A DNA stretch of 64,000 bases, taken from assembly GCA_029907345.1 (NCBI GenBank), contig JARYMB010000009.1, positions 1 to 64,000 of the forward strand. The letters run 5' to 3'. The stretch comes from Methanolinea sp. Lineage in GTDB: Archaea > Halobacteriota > Methanomicrobia > Methanomicrobiales > Methanospirillaceae. The notes under the pieces are model-generated. The model was given only the letters and a program-made list of their open reading frames with translations, was not told the DNA's origin and made no database searches. Of this stretch, positions 49,395-58,973 are shown piece after piece; positions within the stretch are counted from its first letter, which is position 1, and the number at the start of each line of letters is the position of its first letter. A program made the translations under genes and the position numbers.

Positions 49395-50660
49395 TCAGAA
49401 ACCGGACCTTGTCGGACTGAGCACGATGAGGGGTACTTGTATCGTCTTTCCTGCCTGTACGGTCACCGTTTTCACGGTCGTCTTGTAGTTCTGTTTGGCT
49501 ACCTTCAGTTCGTGGTTTCCGGCAGGTATATCGGAGATCGTGGCCGGGCTGATACCTTTTACCACGTCATCGATGTAGATGGTTGCTCCCCGCGGAACAG
49601 TACTGATCTTGAGTGCCCCGGTTCCTGTGGACCCTGTCACGGTTGCCGTCGGGGTGGGTGTCCCTGTCGGGACTGCCGTTGTGATCAGCGTGGTCACGGT
49701 GGTCGTCGGGATGGTCGTCGGGAACATCGTCGGTATTCCCTTCATGAAGATGATCAGCGGGACCCGCTTGTGCTCGCCGGGGCTGACCGATACCGTCGTT
49801 GTGTATTCCCTGTACCCCGGGTAAGAAGCCGTGAGGGTGTGTGTCCCCGGTTCAACCGCGTAATCCTGGAGCGGCGTTGTCCCTATCACGGTCCCGTCGA
49901 GGGCAACCGACCCCCCGAGCGGGTAGGAGAAGACCGTGATGTATCCGGGTTCCTGCCCGGGTTGTGTCGGGGTTGCAGTCGGGGTCGCCGTGGGTGTTGC
50001 CGTCGGGGTTGCCGTCGGTGTTGCCGTCGGGGTCGCCGTGGGTGTTGCCGTCGGGGTTGCCGTCGGTGTCGCCGTCGGGGTTGCTGTCGGAGTTATCGTC
50101 GGGGTTGCCGTCGGTGTCGCCGTCGGTGTTGCCGTTGGGGTCGCCGTTGGGGTCGCCGTGGGTGTTACTGTCGCTGTCGGAACAACGCCTCCGACAGAGA
50201 TGGTGCCCGGGATGACTGTCGGATTGATCGGGTCGCCAGCTCCGTCAGGGTCCATCTGCCTCACAGTGAGACCGAGGGTTGTCGCTCCCGCGATCTTCCC
50301 CTTCACCGTCAGGGTCACGAGAGTGACGCCCGTGGCCCCCGGTGAAACGCCGAGGGAGAGATCACTTGCCCGCAAGGAGACTTCCGATGCAGGCACAGCC
50401 GAGTTCAGCTTCATCGACGCCCATGACGGGAATGTAACCGCCGTTATCTCTGCAACGGACGGGTCTGCAACTGATGCAGTCATGATGTAACCCGAGAGCC
50501 CTGTCGGGAGGCTGTCGGCCACGATTGTCACATCGACACTCGAGCCTGCGTCAGGTATCGTGGCGGGACTGACTGTGACGGTCGTTGCCAGTGCCGGAAC
50601 AGCGAGCAGGCAGATGCATGCGCACAGGATGACCGTTTCTTTCCACTTGGTGAAATACAT
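49395..50660 (-). CDS. Secreted surface protein: cohesin-like domain, Thr-Pro linker, two PEGA domains
   Basis: A 421-residue protein from the ATG at 50660, which follows gaggaggggg. Signal peptide at residues 1-25 (VILCACICLLAVPALA). A cohesin-like domain follows (ATTVTVSPATIPDAGSS...VTIVADSLPTGLSGYIMTAS). Then a linker of T-P-T-A repeats (about 165-235), and two PEGA domains (ITVFSYPLGGSVALDGTVIG; KISTVPRGATIYIDDVVKG). PEGA domains bind surface polysaccharides or proteins. The protein is probably attached to the S-layer. The dockerin-bearing protein upstream is a possible partner. Confidence 0.85.
   Translation of the reverse strand: MYFTKWKETVILCACICLLAVPALATTVTVSPATIPDAGSSVDVTIVADSLPTGLSGYIMTASVADPSVAEITAVTFPSWASMKLNSAVPASEVSLRASDLSLGVSPGATGVTLVTLTVKGKIAGATTLGLTVRQMDPDGAGDPINPTVIPGTISVGGVVPTATVTPTATPTATPTATPTATPTATPTITPTATPTATPTATPTATPTATPTATPTATPTATPTATPTATPTQPGQEPGYITVFSYPLGGSVALDGTVIGTTPLQDYAVEPGTHTLTASYPGYREYTTTVSVSPGEHKRVPLIIFMKGIPTMFPTTIPTTTVTTLITTAVPTGTPTPTATVTGSTGTGALKISTVPRGATIYIDDVVKGISPATISDIPAGNHELKVAKQNYKTTVKTVTVQAGKTIQVPLIVLSPTRSGF
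49970..50180 (-). repeat. Tandem repeats coding for the Thr-Pro linker
   Basis: About 210 bases of near-exact 12-base units (the gtc-ggg-gtt/gc-cgtc family), encoding TPTATPTA repeats of the surface protein. Such repeats can change number by slippage. Confidence 0.85.
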
Positions 50661-50674
50661 GTGAATCCCCCTCC

Positions 50675-53600
50675 TCACACCATCGTAAAGAGGATGTAGA
50701 GGTCGTCGAAGTCGATACGACCGTTGTTGTTGTAGTCAAACAGGCTCACGGGCTCGTTCTCCTGGATCCCCTCGAGGTAGAGGAAGTACTGGACCACGTC
50801 ATCGAAGTCTATCCTTCCGTTCCCGTTGACATCCCAGTATACCCCGTCATGGAACGGGTCGGTTGGCGGGTTCGTATAGCCTGGCAGGGGGAGGAGGACA
50901 ACGACCTGGACGGGTGCCTTGTTGACCCACGTATAGACCGGGTCCCCCGTGTCGGTATCGATCTGCGAGACGGTGACGTCGAGGGTGGTTGTCATCGGTG
51001 TTTTTCCCGTGCTGTTGAAGAGCGCGAGCTCGACGTTCGTTGCACCGGGCCTGATGACGTCATCGATGTCCGACGCCTTTATCCAGACCGACGGCGCCGG
51101 GACCGTGCTGGTAATAACGAAACTCTCGTTCAGCCACGAGGGTGGACGGAACGTCACCATGTCTGCCGCGGAGGCATTCGTGAAGAAGATCGTGATGTTG
51201 TACCCGGAAAGCCCCCTCTCCGCGTACTCGAGGACGAGTTTCATTGCCGTCGTGGAATTGGTCGGTATGATCGCAGAGGACGGGACGAACGTCAGGTTCA
51301 CTGTCGTTGCATTTCCTGCGACGGATATGTACCTGCTGCGGGTCATCGTGTTCGTTCCGAACTCGTTTCCGGCCGTCAGGGAGACTGTGTAGTTACCGGC
51401 ATGGAGGTAAGTGTGGTTGAACGTGAGGTTGTTCGTCCTGTTCTCAGTCTGACCGTCGCCAAATGTCCACAACCACCAGGCCGGGTATCCCGTGGAGAAG
51501 TCGGTGAAGGTAACATTGAGGGGCTCGACGCCGATCACGGGATCAGCCGTGAAATTCGCCACCGGTATCTCGCCGACCCGGATATACTCGAACCGGGACA
51601 TCGTGTCGTTGCCGTAGAGGTTCCTCACCGTGAGGTTGACCGTGTAGTTGCCCATCGCCGTGAACACGTGGACGGGGTTCTTGGCAGTTCCGTTGGGCGA
51701 CCCGTCACCAAACGTCCAGTTCCAGGAGGTTACTGCAGGAATGGCGGTCGAGAGGTCAGTGAACTGCACGGCAAGGGGTGCGAGACCGGATGTGACATTG
51801 GCAGTGAAATTGGCGGTGGGAACGTCCCCGGCCTCGACGAGTGCCCACTTCGTTGTGCTGTTGGAACCAAACTCGTTCGTTGCGGTCAGGCTGACATTGT
51901 AGAGCCCGGGTACGTGGTACGTCCAGTTGGTGTGCTGGTCCGTGCTGACGTTCCCGTCACCGAAACTCCAGTTCCATGCGATCGGTGTATCGTTCGTAAG
52001 ATCCGTGAAGTTCACGTCGAAGGGGACCTGTCCCTGGCAGAAGGTGCACTCCACTCCCGAGACGTTTGCCGAGAAGTTCACGATGAGCGGGTCCCCGACC
52101 TGGATGTAGTGGTATTTTCCGGTCGAGTTGCTCCCGTCGAGGTTGCTCACCGTCAGGTTGACAGTCCAGTTCCCGGTATAGTAGGTGTGGCTGGGATGCT
52201 GGAGGGTCGACGTGTTGCCATCGCCAAGGAGCCATGACCAGGCCGTCGGTTCACCGGTCGAGAGATCGGTAAAGTTGACGAGCAGCGGGGGCAGGCCCCT
52301 GATGAGGGTATAGTTTTCCACGCCGTTGGCCTCCGCCGTGAAGTTTGCTACCGGCGGAACGGAGGCGATCCGGGCGACGAATGCGTCGCTAATCCCTGCA
52401 AGTGTCGGCTGGACGGCATTCTTTACCGGGAAGTTTGCTGATTCTGTATATCCGACGATCGTTACATTGGAGTCTAAAAGTGCTATTCCCATGGCCCTGT
52501 CATCGAGCCGGCCACCCAGGTACGTCGAGTACATGAGCGCTGTCCCGTTCGGGTAGAACCGGGTCACAAATGCGTCGTACGTGTAGGAATCAAGGGCTGA
52601 CTGGACGGCATTCTTCACCGGGAAATCGAGCGAATCCGTGTAGCCGGTCACGAATATTGATCCCATGTTATCGACAGCAACCCCCCTGCCGTCCTCGACC
52701 AGCTGTCCGCCCAGGTACGTGGAAAAGTTCACCGTGCGCCCTTCCGGGTTCAGTTTTGTCAGGAACGCGTCCTGGAGACCGTTCAGGCGCGACTGGTATG
52801 CAGTCCCGTAGGGGACTTTCGGCCAGACGGGGTAATCCATCGACTGGGTGAATCCCGTGATGTACATCGCACCGGCGGGGTCCACAGCAATCGCATTCCC
52901 GTTATCATCGCTGACACCCCCGAGGTACGTGGAAGAGAGAATATCGCTCGCATCAGGGAGGAGACGTGTCACGAAGGCGTCCTGGCCCCCGGAAAGCGAG
53001 CGCTGGAACCAGTTCCGGGTGGGGAACTGCGACGACTGCGTCAGCCCGGTCACGAAAATATCCCCGTTTGCGCCCAGCGCTATCCCGTTGGCCTTGTCGA
53101 TGTTCCCTCCGCCGAGGTAGGTCGAAAACCCGATGGACGAAACTGATCCATCGTAGGAGATTCCCGTGATGAACGCGTCCCAGGTTCCGTTCAATGTCGT
53201 ATCATACGCACCCGCTGTCGTCGGGAAGTTGTCCGATGCCGTGGAACCGGCAATGACCGGCATCCCGGTATTGTTAAGGGCAATGGCCTGGCCGATATCG
53301 GTCATGTTCCCGCCCAGGTACGACGAGAATTCGAGGTCGTACCCCTCGGGTGTCAGGACGGTGATGAACGCATCCGCAGAGGAACAGCAGGTCCCGCTGT
53401 AACTGATATTCTCCTGGAAGGCTTTGAGAACAGGGAAATCGGGGGAGATCGTCTCTCCCGTGACAAACGCGTAGCCCGTGTCGTTCACGGCAATTCCGTG
53501 CCCGATATCGTCATAGTATCCCCCGAGGTACGTCGAGTAGTTCATGGAAAGACCATCGGGCTCGAACTTGGTGACAAACGCATCCAGCCCGCCACCGGGG

Positions 53601-54463
53601 TCTTCCTGGTACTGGGGTTTCCAGGGCGGGTACGGGAAGTTAATCGACTGCGTGCTCCCCGTCACGTATGTTCCCCCCTGGGAATCGACGGCAACCGCAT
53701 AGCCCCGGTCGTCCATGCTCCCCCCGAGGTACGTGGAGAAGTCAAGGTATGGGTCTATGACGAGCGGGAGGGCGGGGTCGTACGCACCGGTGTCAAAACC
53801 AACAAGCCCGTCACCGGCGAGGACGTACCTGCAGGAGACAGGTATTCTCTCTCCGTTCCGCTCCTGGTAACAGACCGGGGCCTCCTCCCTGATCGTTCCG
53901 GCGGATGTCTTCACGAGGAGGTTTCCGCCGGCATCGAGGACAAGGTCATCCTGGCCGGAATACCGGAAGAGGAGGGCTGAAGGATCGGCTCCGGGGGCAA
54001 GGACGATATCGCGCTTGAGGACTCCCTGCGTTCCGGAATAGACGATATCAACTCCCGGCAGGATATTGCTGTACCGCACCCTTCCATACGTCGGGACACC
54101 CCGGACCCATTTCGAGGGATCGTTCCCGATGAAGAAGTTCGCTCTTCCTCCGAGTTTGTCTTCACCCGTGACGACCACGCCGGGGGAATGCCCCTCGGGC
54201 GCGATCCCGACTGTTGCCGGGGACGGATCCCCGCTTCCCAGGGTGAATACCACGGCATCCTTCGTGAAGAAGATGCTGTGTGCGGGTGCATTCGCGTGGT
54301 AGAGCACGTCATCGCTCACCTGCCCTTCGTTCTGGATGAAAACGAGGGGCAGCCCGGATACATCAACGGACAGGGATGTTCCGGCTGTTGCCGGTGATAC
54401 GGCCATTGCAAGGAAAACAAGGACGGCAACAAGTAGCACTGTGTTTCTTTGACTCGATCTCAT
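50675..54463 (-). CDS. Giant surface protein: SBBP propeller repeats, PKD domains, cohesin-like and dockerin domains
   Basis: A 1262-residue protein with an N-terminal signal (LLVAVLVFLAMAVSPATAG). Residues 30-230 hold an N-terminal beta domain. Residues about 235-700 hold SBBP beta-propeller repeats of the kind STYLGG...DDRGYAVAVD...G..YVTG. Four PKD domains follow (FTDLSTGEPTAWSWLLGDG and similar), then a cohesin-like domain (near 1060-1190) and a dockerin-type EF-hand pair (DVNGNGRIDFDD, DYNNNGRIDFDD) at the end. It is a cell-surface adhesion or S-layer-associated protein, and its stop lies just in front of the smaller cohesin protein. Confidence 0.88.
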   Translation of the reverse strand: MRSSQRNTVLLVAVLVFLAMAVSPATAGTSLSVDVSGLPLVFIQNEGQVSDDVLYHANAPAHSIFFTKDAVVFTLGSGDPSPATVGIAPEGHSPGVVVTGEDKLGGRANFFIGNDPSKWVRGVPTYGRVRYSNILPGVDIVYSGTQGVLKRDIVLAPGADPSALLFRYSGQDDLVLDAGGNLLVKTSAGTIREEAPVCYQERNGERIPVSCRYVLAGDGLVGFDTGAYDPALPLVIDPYLDFSTYLGGSMDDRGYAVAVDSQGGTYVTGSTQSINFPYPPWKPQYQEDPGGGLDAFVTKFEPDGLSMNYSTYLGGYYDDIGHGIAVNDTGYAFVTGETISPDFPVLKAFQENISYSGTCCSSADAFITVLTPEGYDLEFSSYLGGNMTDIGQAIALNNTGMPVIAGSTASDNFPTTAGAYDTTLNGTWDAFITGISYDGSVSSIGFSTYLGGGNIDKANGIALGANGDIFVTGLTQSSQFPTRNWFQRSLSGGQDAFVTRLLPDASDILSSTYLGGVSDDNGNAIAVDPAGAMYITGFTQSMDYPVWPKVPYGTAYQSRLNGLQDAFLTKLNPEGRTVNFSTYLGGQLVEDGRGVAVDNMGSIFVTGYTDSLDFPVKNAVQSALDSYTYDAFVTRFYPNGTALMYSTYLGGRLDDRAMGIALLDSNVTIVGYTESANFPVKNAVQPTLAGISDAFVARIASVPPVANFTAEANGVENYTLIRGLPPLLVNFTDLSTGEPTAWSWLLGDGNTSTLQHPSHTYYTGNWTVNLTVSNLDGSNSTGKYHYIQVGDPLIVNFSANVSGVECTFCQGQVPFDVNFTDLTNDTPIAWNWSFGDGNVSTDQHTNWTYHVPGLYNVSLTATNEFGSNSTTKWALVEAGDVPTANFTANVTSGLAPLAVQFTDLSTAIPAVTSWNWTFGDGSPNGTAKNPVHVFTAMGNYTVNLTVRNLYGNDTMSRFEYIRVGEIPVANFTADPVIGVEPLNVTFTDFSTGYPAWWLWTFGDGQTENRTNNLTFNHTYLHAGNYTVSLTAGNEFGTNTMTRSRYISVAGNATTVNLTFVPSSAIIPTNSTTAMKLVLEYAERGLSGYNITIFFTNASAADMVTFRPPSWLNESFVITSTVPAPSVWIKASDIDDVIRPGATNVELALFNSTGKTPMTTTLDVTVSQIDTDTGDPVYTWVNKAPVQVVVLLPLPGYTNPPTDPFHDGVYWDVNGNGRIDFDDVVQYFLYLEGIQENEPVSLFDYNNNGRIDFDDLYILFTMV

Positions 54464-54971
54464 GAATTTCGCCTCCAGTCATGACCGGCATGGCAGATCC
54501 CGGGGGAGGTGCATTCCCGCCACCTTGAGAGGAACACGACCCGAAAACCCGGTGAATTCCAGGCCAGGGAAAGGGGTGGTTTCTGATCAGATTCCTTTAT
54601 AAAAAACCCTCTCTTCTCCATGCTTATAAATATTTCCCTGAATGTGCCAGAAATTTTCTCCTTTTTCCCTAACAGAAACAAAAAACATGCATCCATCGAT
54701 CAGGGTCCTGCACCTGAGTCGTCCCGGTTCATTTCACAGTCCTTTACCCCGCAAGGAGATTTACAGGACTGGGATTTCACCAGTACCCCGGTAACCTCCC
54801 TGCCTCAAGGTTCACCCGCCACTCCTGCCGCTGGAGCGCAACAGTCCCCGGATTGAGGAAAATGTTTTCCAAAACGAGGAGGAATCGAAGTTATCTTCCC
54901 TTTCCGCCAAAAAATTTATCATGAGCATGTGCAGACAGCTAGAAGCAATACCATCAGGAAGGTGAATGCAC
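54464..54971. other. Divergent intergenic region of about 500 bases
   Basis: The left part is the promoter side of the giant surface gene (minus strand), the right part that of the DUF350 gene. gcttataaatatt at about 54623-54635 and aaatttatca near 54910 are TATA-like. No gene is credible; the small frames contain biased composition. Confidence 0.45.
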
Positions 54972-55472
54972 ATGTTGCTTGCAAATGCTGTCGTAGGTAT
55001 TATTCAGCTGGTCATTGCCATCATCCTGGCAGTTATCGCGCTCTACATCGGGTTTTCGGTACTCTCGCGGATCACGAAGGGTATCGACGAGGAGAAGGAA
55101 CTTGCAAAGGGTAACGCTGCCGTTGGTATCATCGTCGCGGCTGTCTTCTTTGCCATTGCACTCGTCGTCCAGTCCGGGGTGTCGGGGATATCGCTCGGGG
55201 TCTCAAAGGCCCTCGCTGTCGGTCTCTTCTCGGTGGACGGGATCATCGCAATCGGCGTGGCGATCCTCCAGCTCATCCTCGGTATCGTCCTTGCGGTGGC
55301 CGCCATTTACCTCGCACTCTCGATCCTGGACAGGCTGACCAAGGGTGTCTCGGAGTTCGAGGAGATCAAGAAGGGCAACGTGGCAGTCGCCCTGGAGATG
55401 GCAGGAGTCATCATCGCCACCGCTGTCATCATCCAGTCCGGGGTCATCGGGGTTACGTCTGCTCTCCTCTGA
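54972..55472 (+). CDS. DUF350-family membrane protein
   Basis: A 166-residue membrane protein (two codons longer if the ATG at 54966 is used; AGGTGA is better spaced for 54972). It contains five to six hydrophobic segments in two similar halves, each with ALYIGFSVLSRITKGIDEEKELAKGN-like blocks (second half LALSILDRLTKGVSEFEEIKKGN). This doubled unit is the DUF350 pattern. The function of DUF350 is unknown. Monocistronic, with a T-run after it. Confidence 0.85.
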   Translation: MLLANAVVGIIQLVIAIILAVIALYIGFSVLSRITKGIDEEKELAKGNAAVGIIVAAVFFAIALVVQSGVSGISLGVSKALAVGLFSVDGIIAIGVAILQLILGIVLAVAAIYLALSILDRLTKGVSEFEEIKKGNVAVALEMAGVIIATAVIIQSGVIGVTSALL

Positions 55473-55494
55473 TGCACCCGGAGGAAAACACACC

Positions 55495-55500
55495 TTTTTT
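55495..55500 (+). terminator. T-run after the DUF350 gene
   Basis: Six T about 22 bases after the stop, followed by cctttt; a plausible archaeal terminator. Confidence 0.4.
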
Positions 55501-55615
55501 CCTTTTCACCGGCCAGGCGGAATGACCATCCGGGAAGATGGGGAACCGTATCAGGAAGGCTCCCTGCTCTTTTGAGTGGTTCGGGGAAAACCGATACGGG
55601 GGGGGTTGCCCCGCC

Positions 55616-57124
55616 TCAGGCGCCGGTCCCGCCCCTGTTCCCGGCCCCGGGTTCCGGTTTCATCTGGGGAAAGAGGATGACCTCCTTGATAGAGGGCCGG
55701 TTGGAGAGCAGCATCACCAGGCGGTCGATCCCGATCCCGACACCGCCTGTCGGGGGCATCCCGTAACCCAGTGCGTTGATGAAGTCATAGTCCAGCATCT
55801 GGGCCTCGAGGTCCCCTGCCTTCCTCTTCTCCTCCTGGCGCTGGAACCGGGCGAGCTGGTCGACCGGGTCGTTCAGTTCTGAAAAGCCGTTTGCAAGTTC
55901 CATGCCCGCCACGAAGAGCTCGAACCTCTCGGTGAAGCCCTCGCGCGACCTGTGCCGCTTTGCGAGTGGCGAGTTCTCGATGGGAAAATCATGGATGAAC
56001 GTCGGCTGGACGAGCTGATCCTCGACGAGTCCCTCAAAGAGGACGACGAGCATCTCGCGGTGGTTTTTCGCGTTCTCCCACTCTTCAACTCCCCGGTCCC
56101 GAGCGATCACCTGGAGCTCTTCGAGGGTATGACTCCATATGTCGATCCCTGCAAGCTCCCGCACCGCCCCGTCCATCGTCATCCTCCGGAACGGCGGGGT
56201 AAGATCGAGGGTGGTCTCCCCGAAGGCAACGAGCGTCTTTCCATGGATCTCCTGCGTAATCGTCGAGATGATCCCCTCGCAAAGGGCCATCATGTCGCTG
56301 TAGTCGCGGTACGCCTCGTAGATCTCCACCATGGAGAACTCGGGGTTGTGCTGGGTATCGATGTCCTCGTTCCGGAAGTTCCGCGAGATCTCGTAGACCT
56401 TCTCGAATCCCCCGACAACGAGCCGTTTTAAGTAGAGTTCCGGGGCGATGCGGAGGAACAGCGTCTGCTGGAGGTAGTGGTGGAACGTCGTGAACGGCCG
56501 GGCATTCGCACCGCCGTACACGGGCTGGAGGATGGGGGTTTCGAACTCGAGGAACCCGCGGTCACCGAGGTAATTCCGGAGGGCTGCAATGATCCTGCTC
56601 CGGGTCCGGAACGTCTCGCGCACGTCCGGGTTCACGATGAGGTCAACGTACCTCTGCCGGTACCTCTTCTCGACGTCACGCAGGCCGTGGAACTTCTCGG
56701 GGAGAGAGCAGAGTGCCTTGGAAAGGATGGTGATATCCCCGACCCAGAGCGTGAGTTCTCCGACCTTCGTCCGGAACGCGTATCCCTGCACCCCGACGAT
56801 GTCCCCCCTCTCAAAGCACGTCTCAAAGAGGGTGAACTTCTCCTCCCCGAGGTCGTTCTTCCGGATGTACAGCTGGATCCGGCCGCTCTCGTCCTGGAGG
56901 TCGGAAAAGATGGTCTTGCCGTGGTTCCTGACCGTATAAAGCCTGCCGGCGACCCGGAAAAGTTCCGTTCCCTTCTCATGGCCGGCACCGGCCGACCGTT
57001 CCCGGACTGCGGCAATCGTCTCCCGCCCCGGAAAAACATAGGGATAGGGTTCGATCCCCCTCGCTTTCAGCTCGTTTACCTTCTCCTGCCGCGATTCTTC
57101 GAATGCAAGGTCACTGTTCTCCAT
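55616..57124 (-). CDS. lysS: Lysyl-tRNA synthetase, class II
   Basis: A 502-residue class II aaRS. Start at 57124 (MENSDLAFEESRQEKV) gives the usual length. The N-terminal OB-fold (residues 60-150) includes VAGRLYTVRNHGKTIFSDL. Motif 2 reads FRNEDIDTQHNPEF and motif 3 GYGMPPTGGVGIGIDRLVML. It charges tRNA-Lys. Many methanogens use the unrelated class I enzyme, so this bacterial-type form is informative about the lineage. The gene is divergent from the flavoprotein. Confidence 0.95.
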   Translation of the reverse strand: MENSDLAFEESRQEKVNELKARGIEPYPYVFPGRETIAAVRERSAGAGHEKGTELFRVAGRLYTVRNHGKTIFSDLQDESGRIQLYIRKNDLGEEKFTLFETCFERGDIVGVQGYAFRTKVGELTLWVGDITILSKALCSLPEKFHGLRDVEKRYRQRYVDLIVNPDVRETFRTRSRIIAALRNYLGDRGFLEFETPILQPVYGGANARPFTTFHHYLQQTLFLRIAPELYLKRLVVGGFEKVYEISRNFRNEDIDTQHNPEFSMVEIYEAYRDYSDMMALCEGIISTITQEIHGKTLVAFGETTLDLTPPFRRMTMDGAVRELAGIDIWSHTLEELQVIARDRGVEEWENAKNHREMLVVLFEGLVEDQLVQPTFIHDFPIENSPLAKRHRSREGFTERFELFVAGMELANGFSELNDPVDQLARFQRQEEKRKAGDLEAQMLDYDFINALGYGMPPTGGVGIGIDRLVMLLSNRPSIKEVILFPQMKPEPGAGNRGGTGA

Positions 57125-57385
57125 CGGCCTCTCCGTCACACTCCCGTGGCGCTTCCCCGGCGCGGCGAAGATATGGTTCCCGCCATCCCTCCCCCGCCCT
57201 CTCCCCCGGGGGATGACCCGTCCCCCCTGCCACGGGTTTTTCCCAAGAATTGGCGGGATAAGGTAATAATGGTATATTACCCGGGGGAAAAAGGACGACG
57301 GGGACTCCTTTTTCCAACCGCGGGGCAACCATAACCCCCATACCTAAATAAAAAGCGCACGCACACTTTCCCGGAGAGACTGGTT

Positions 57386-57952
57386 ATGAAAGTCGTACTG
57401 CTCTGCGGGAGCCCGCGACCGGGGGGAAACACATCCCAGATCGTCGAGGAATGTGCCCGGGTCATCCAGGAGAACGGGCTCGAGACGGAGATAATCTCGC
57501 TTGCAGGAAAGAAGATCGAGTCCTGCACGGCATGCAACCGGTGCGCAACAGAGGGCAACTGCGTTCTTCCCGATGGCCTTGCCGATGTCATCGACGCCGT
57601 CCGGCGAGCCGAAGGGTTTATCGTCGCATCCCCGGTCTACTTCGGGACTGCAAGGGGCGACGTGATGGCAGCCCTCCAGAGGATAGGCATGGTGTCCCGC
57701 TCGACGGACCGGTTCCTCACCTGGAAAGTCGGGGGGCCGATCGCGGTCGCCCGGAGGGGAGGCCACACCGCGACCATCCAGGAGATGCTCATGTTCTTTT
57801 TGATCAACAACATGATCGTTCCCGGTTCCACGTACTGGAACATCGTCTTTGGCAGGGAACCCGGCGAGTGCTGGAAGGACGTGGAGGGGATGAACACGGT
57901 GCGCGTCTTTGCCGAGAACGTGGCGCGCCTGATCACAAGGATCGTGCGATGA
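57386..57952 (+). CDS. Iron-sulfur flavoprotein (NADPH-dependent FMN reductase-like)
   Basis: A 188-residue flavodoxin-like protein: LLCGSPRPGGNTSQI (FMN phosphate loop), then CTACNRCATEGNC, a compact CX2CX2-4C set that binds a 4Fe-4S cluster in methanogen iron-sulfur flavoproteins, then SPVYFGTARGDVMAALQR. These proteins carry electrons, perhaps in O2 or H2O2 detoxification. GGAGAG precedes the ATG. The ABC transporter genes follow after 25 bases. Confidence 0.9.
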   Translation: MKVVLLCGSPRPGGNTSQIVEECARVIQENGLETEIISLAGKKIESCTACNRCATEGNCVLPDGLADVIDAVRRAEGFIVASPVYFGTARGDVMAALQRIGMVSRSTDRFLTWKVGGPIAVARRGGHTATIQEMLMFFLINNMIVPGSTYWNIVFGREPGECWKDVEGMNTVRVFAENVARLITRIVR

Positions 57953-57977
57953 CAATACCGGAGAGTTGCGCGATACC

Positions 57978-58973
57978 ATGGGAAGCCCGCCCATCATCGA
58001 AGTCTCCTCGCTCTTCCATTCCTACGGGGAGACAGAGGCCGTCAGGGGAGTCTCGTTCTTTGTCCGGGAGGGTGAGATATTCTCGCTCCTCGGCCCGAAC
58101 GGCGCGGGAAAGAGTACCGTCATCAACGTGCTGATCACCCTTCTCCCGCTCCAGAAGGGCAATGTCACGATCGCGGGATACGACCTCGCCCGCGATCCCG
58201 CGCACGTCCGCAGGTCGATCGGGATAGTCTTCCAGGAGGTCACGCTCGACCGCGACATGACATGCAGGGAGATCCTCGAGTTCCACGGCAGGCTCTACCA
58301 GATGCCGGCGGCGGAACGGAAGGCCCGGATAGAGGAACTCCTCGCGCTCGTTGAACTTCGGGGAAAGGCCGACACCCTCACCCGGCACCTCTCGGGCGGG
58401 ATGAAGCGCCGCCTTGAGATAGCCCGGGGGCTCATGACGCGCCCCCGCATCCTCTTCCTGGACGAGCCGACGATCGGCCTCGACCCGCAGACCCGGCGGA
58501 GGATGTGGGACTACATCAGGGCTGTCAACAGGGAGGGAACGACGATATTCTTAACAACCCACTACATGGACGAGGCCGACAGCTTGTCCGACCGCATCAG
58601 TATCATGGACCACGGGACGATCGTGACGACCGGGACGGGCTGGGAGCTCAAGAACAGGCTCGGCGAAGACCTCATTTACCTGGAGACGAGCGATAATGCC
58701 CGGGCCCGCGATGTGCTCGGCGGCGTGCCGGACGTCGGGGAGCTCCGGGAGAAGTCCCACGGCATCGTTGCAATGGTCAAAAAGGACGGGACGTTCCTCC
58801 TCCCTGTCCTGATCGAGAGGCTCATCTCGGAGGGCATCAGGGTCCATGCCGTGAATCTCAAGAAACCGTCGCTTGACGACGTCTTCGTCCACTATACCGG
58901 GCGGGAACTCCGCGACGAGGGGCAGGGACGGGGGCCCCTCCAGGGAGGCCCGGCGGGGGTGAGGCCGGGATGA
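57978..58973 (+). CDS. ABC-2 type transporter ATP-binding protein
   Basis: A 331-residue ATPase of the DrrA/daunorubicin-resistance type. Walker A GPNGAGKST (near 40), signature LSGGMKRR (near 140), Walker B ILFLDEPTIGLD and a C-terminal domain of about 90 residues as in DrrA. The ATG at 57978 gives MGSPPIIEVSSLFH; an in-frame TTG four codons upstream is less likely. The stop overlaps the permease start by 4 bases, forming a two-gene exporter. Confidence 0.93.
   Translation: MGSPPIIEVSSLFHSYGETEAVRGVSFFVREGEIFSLLGPNGAGKSTVINVLITLLPLQKGNVTIAGYDLARDPAHVRRSIGIVFQEVTLDRDMTCREILEFHGRLYQMPAAERKARIEELLALVELRGKADTLTRHLSGGMKRRLEIARGLMTRPRILFLDEPTIGLDPQTRRRMWDYIRAVNREGTTIFLTTHYMDEADSLSDRISIMDHGTIVTTGTGWELKNRLGEDLIYLETSDNARARDVLGGVPDVGELREKSHGIVAMVKKDGTFLLPVLIERLISEGIRVHAVNLKKPSLDDVFVHYTGRELRDEGQGRGPLQGGPAGVRPG

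Noticed and set aside
49970-50180. Possible CRISPR-like array
   Set aside because: Units are contiguous 12-base repeats without spacers and lie in a coding sequence.
49936-50490. Val-Gly repeat protein on the plus strand
   Set aside because: It is the antisense reading of the Thr-Pro linker of the surface protein, with no start context.
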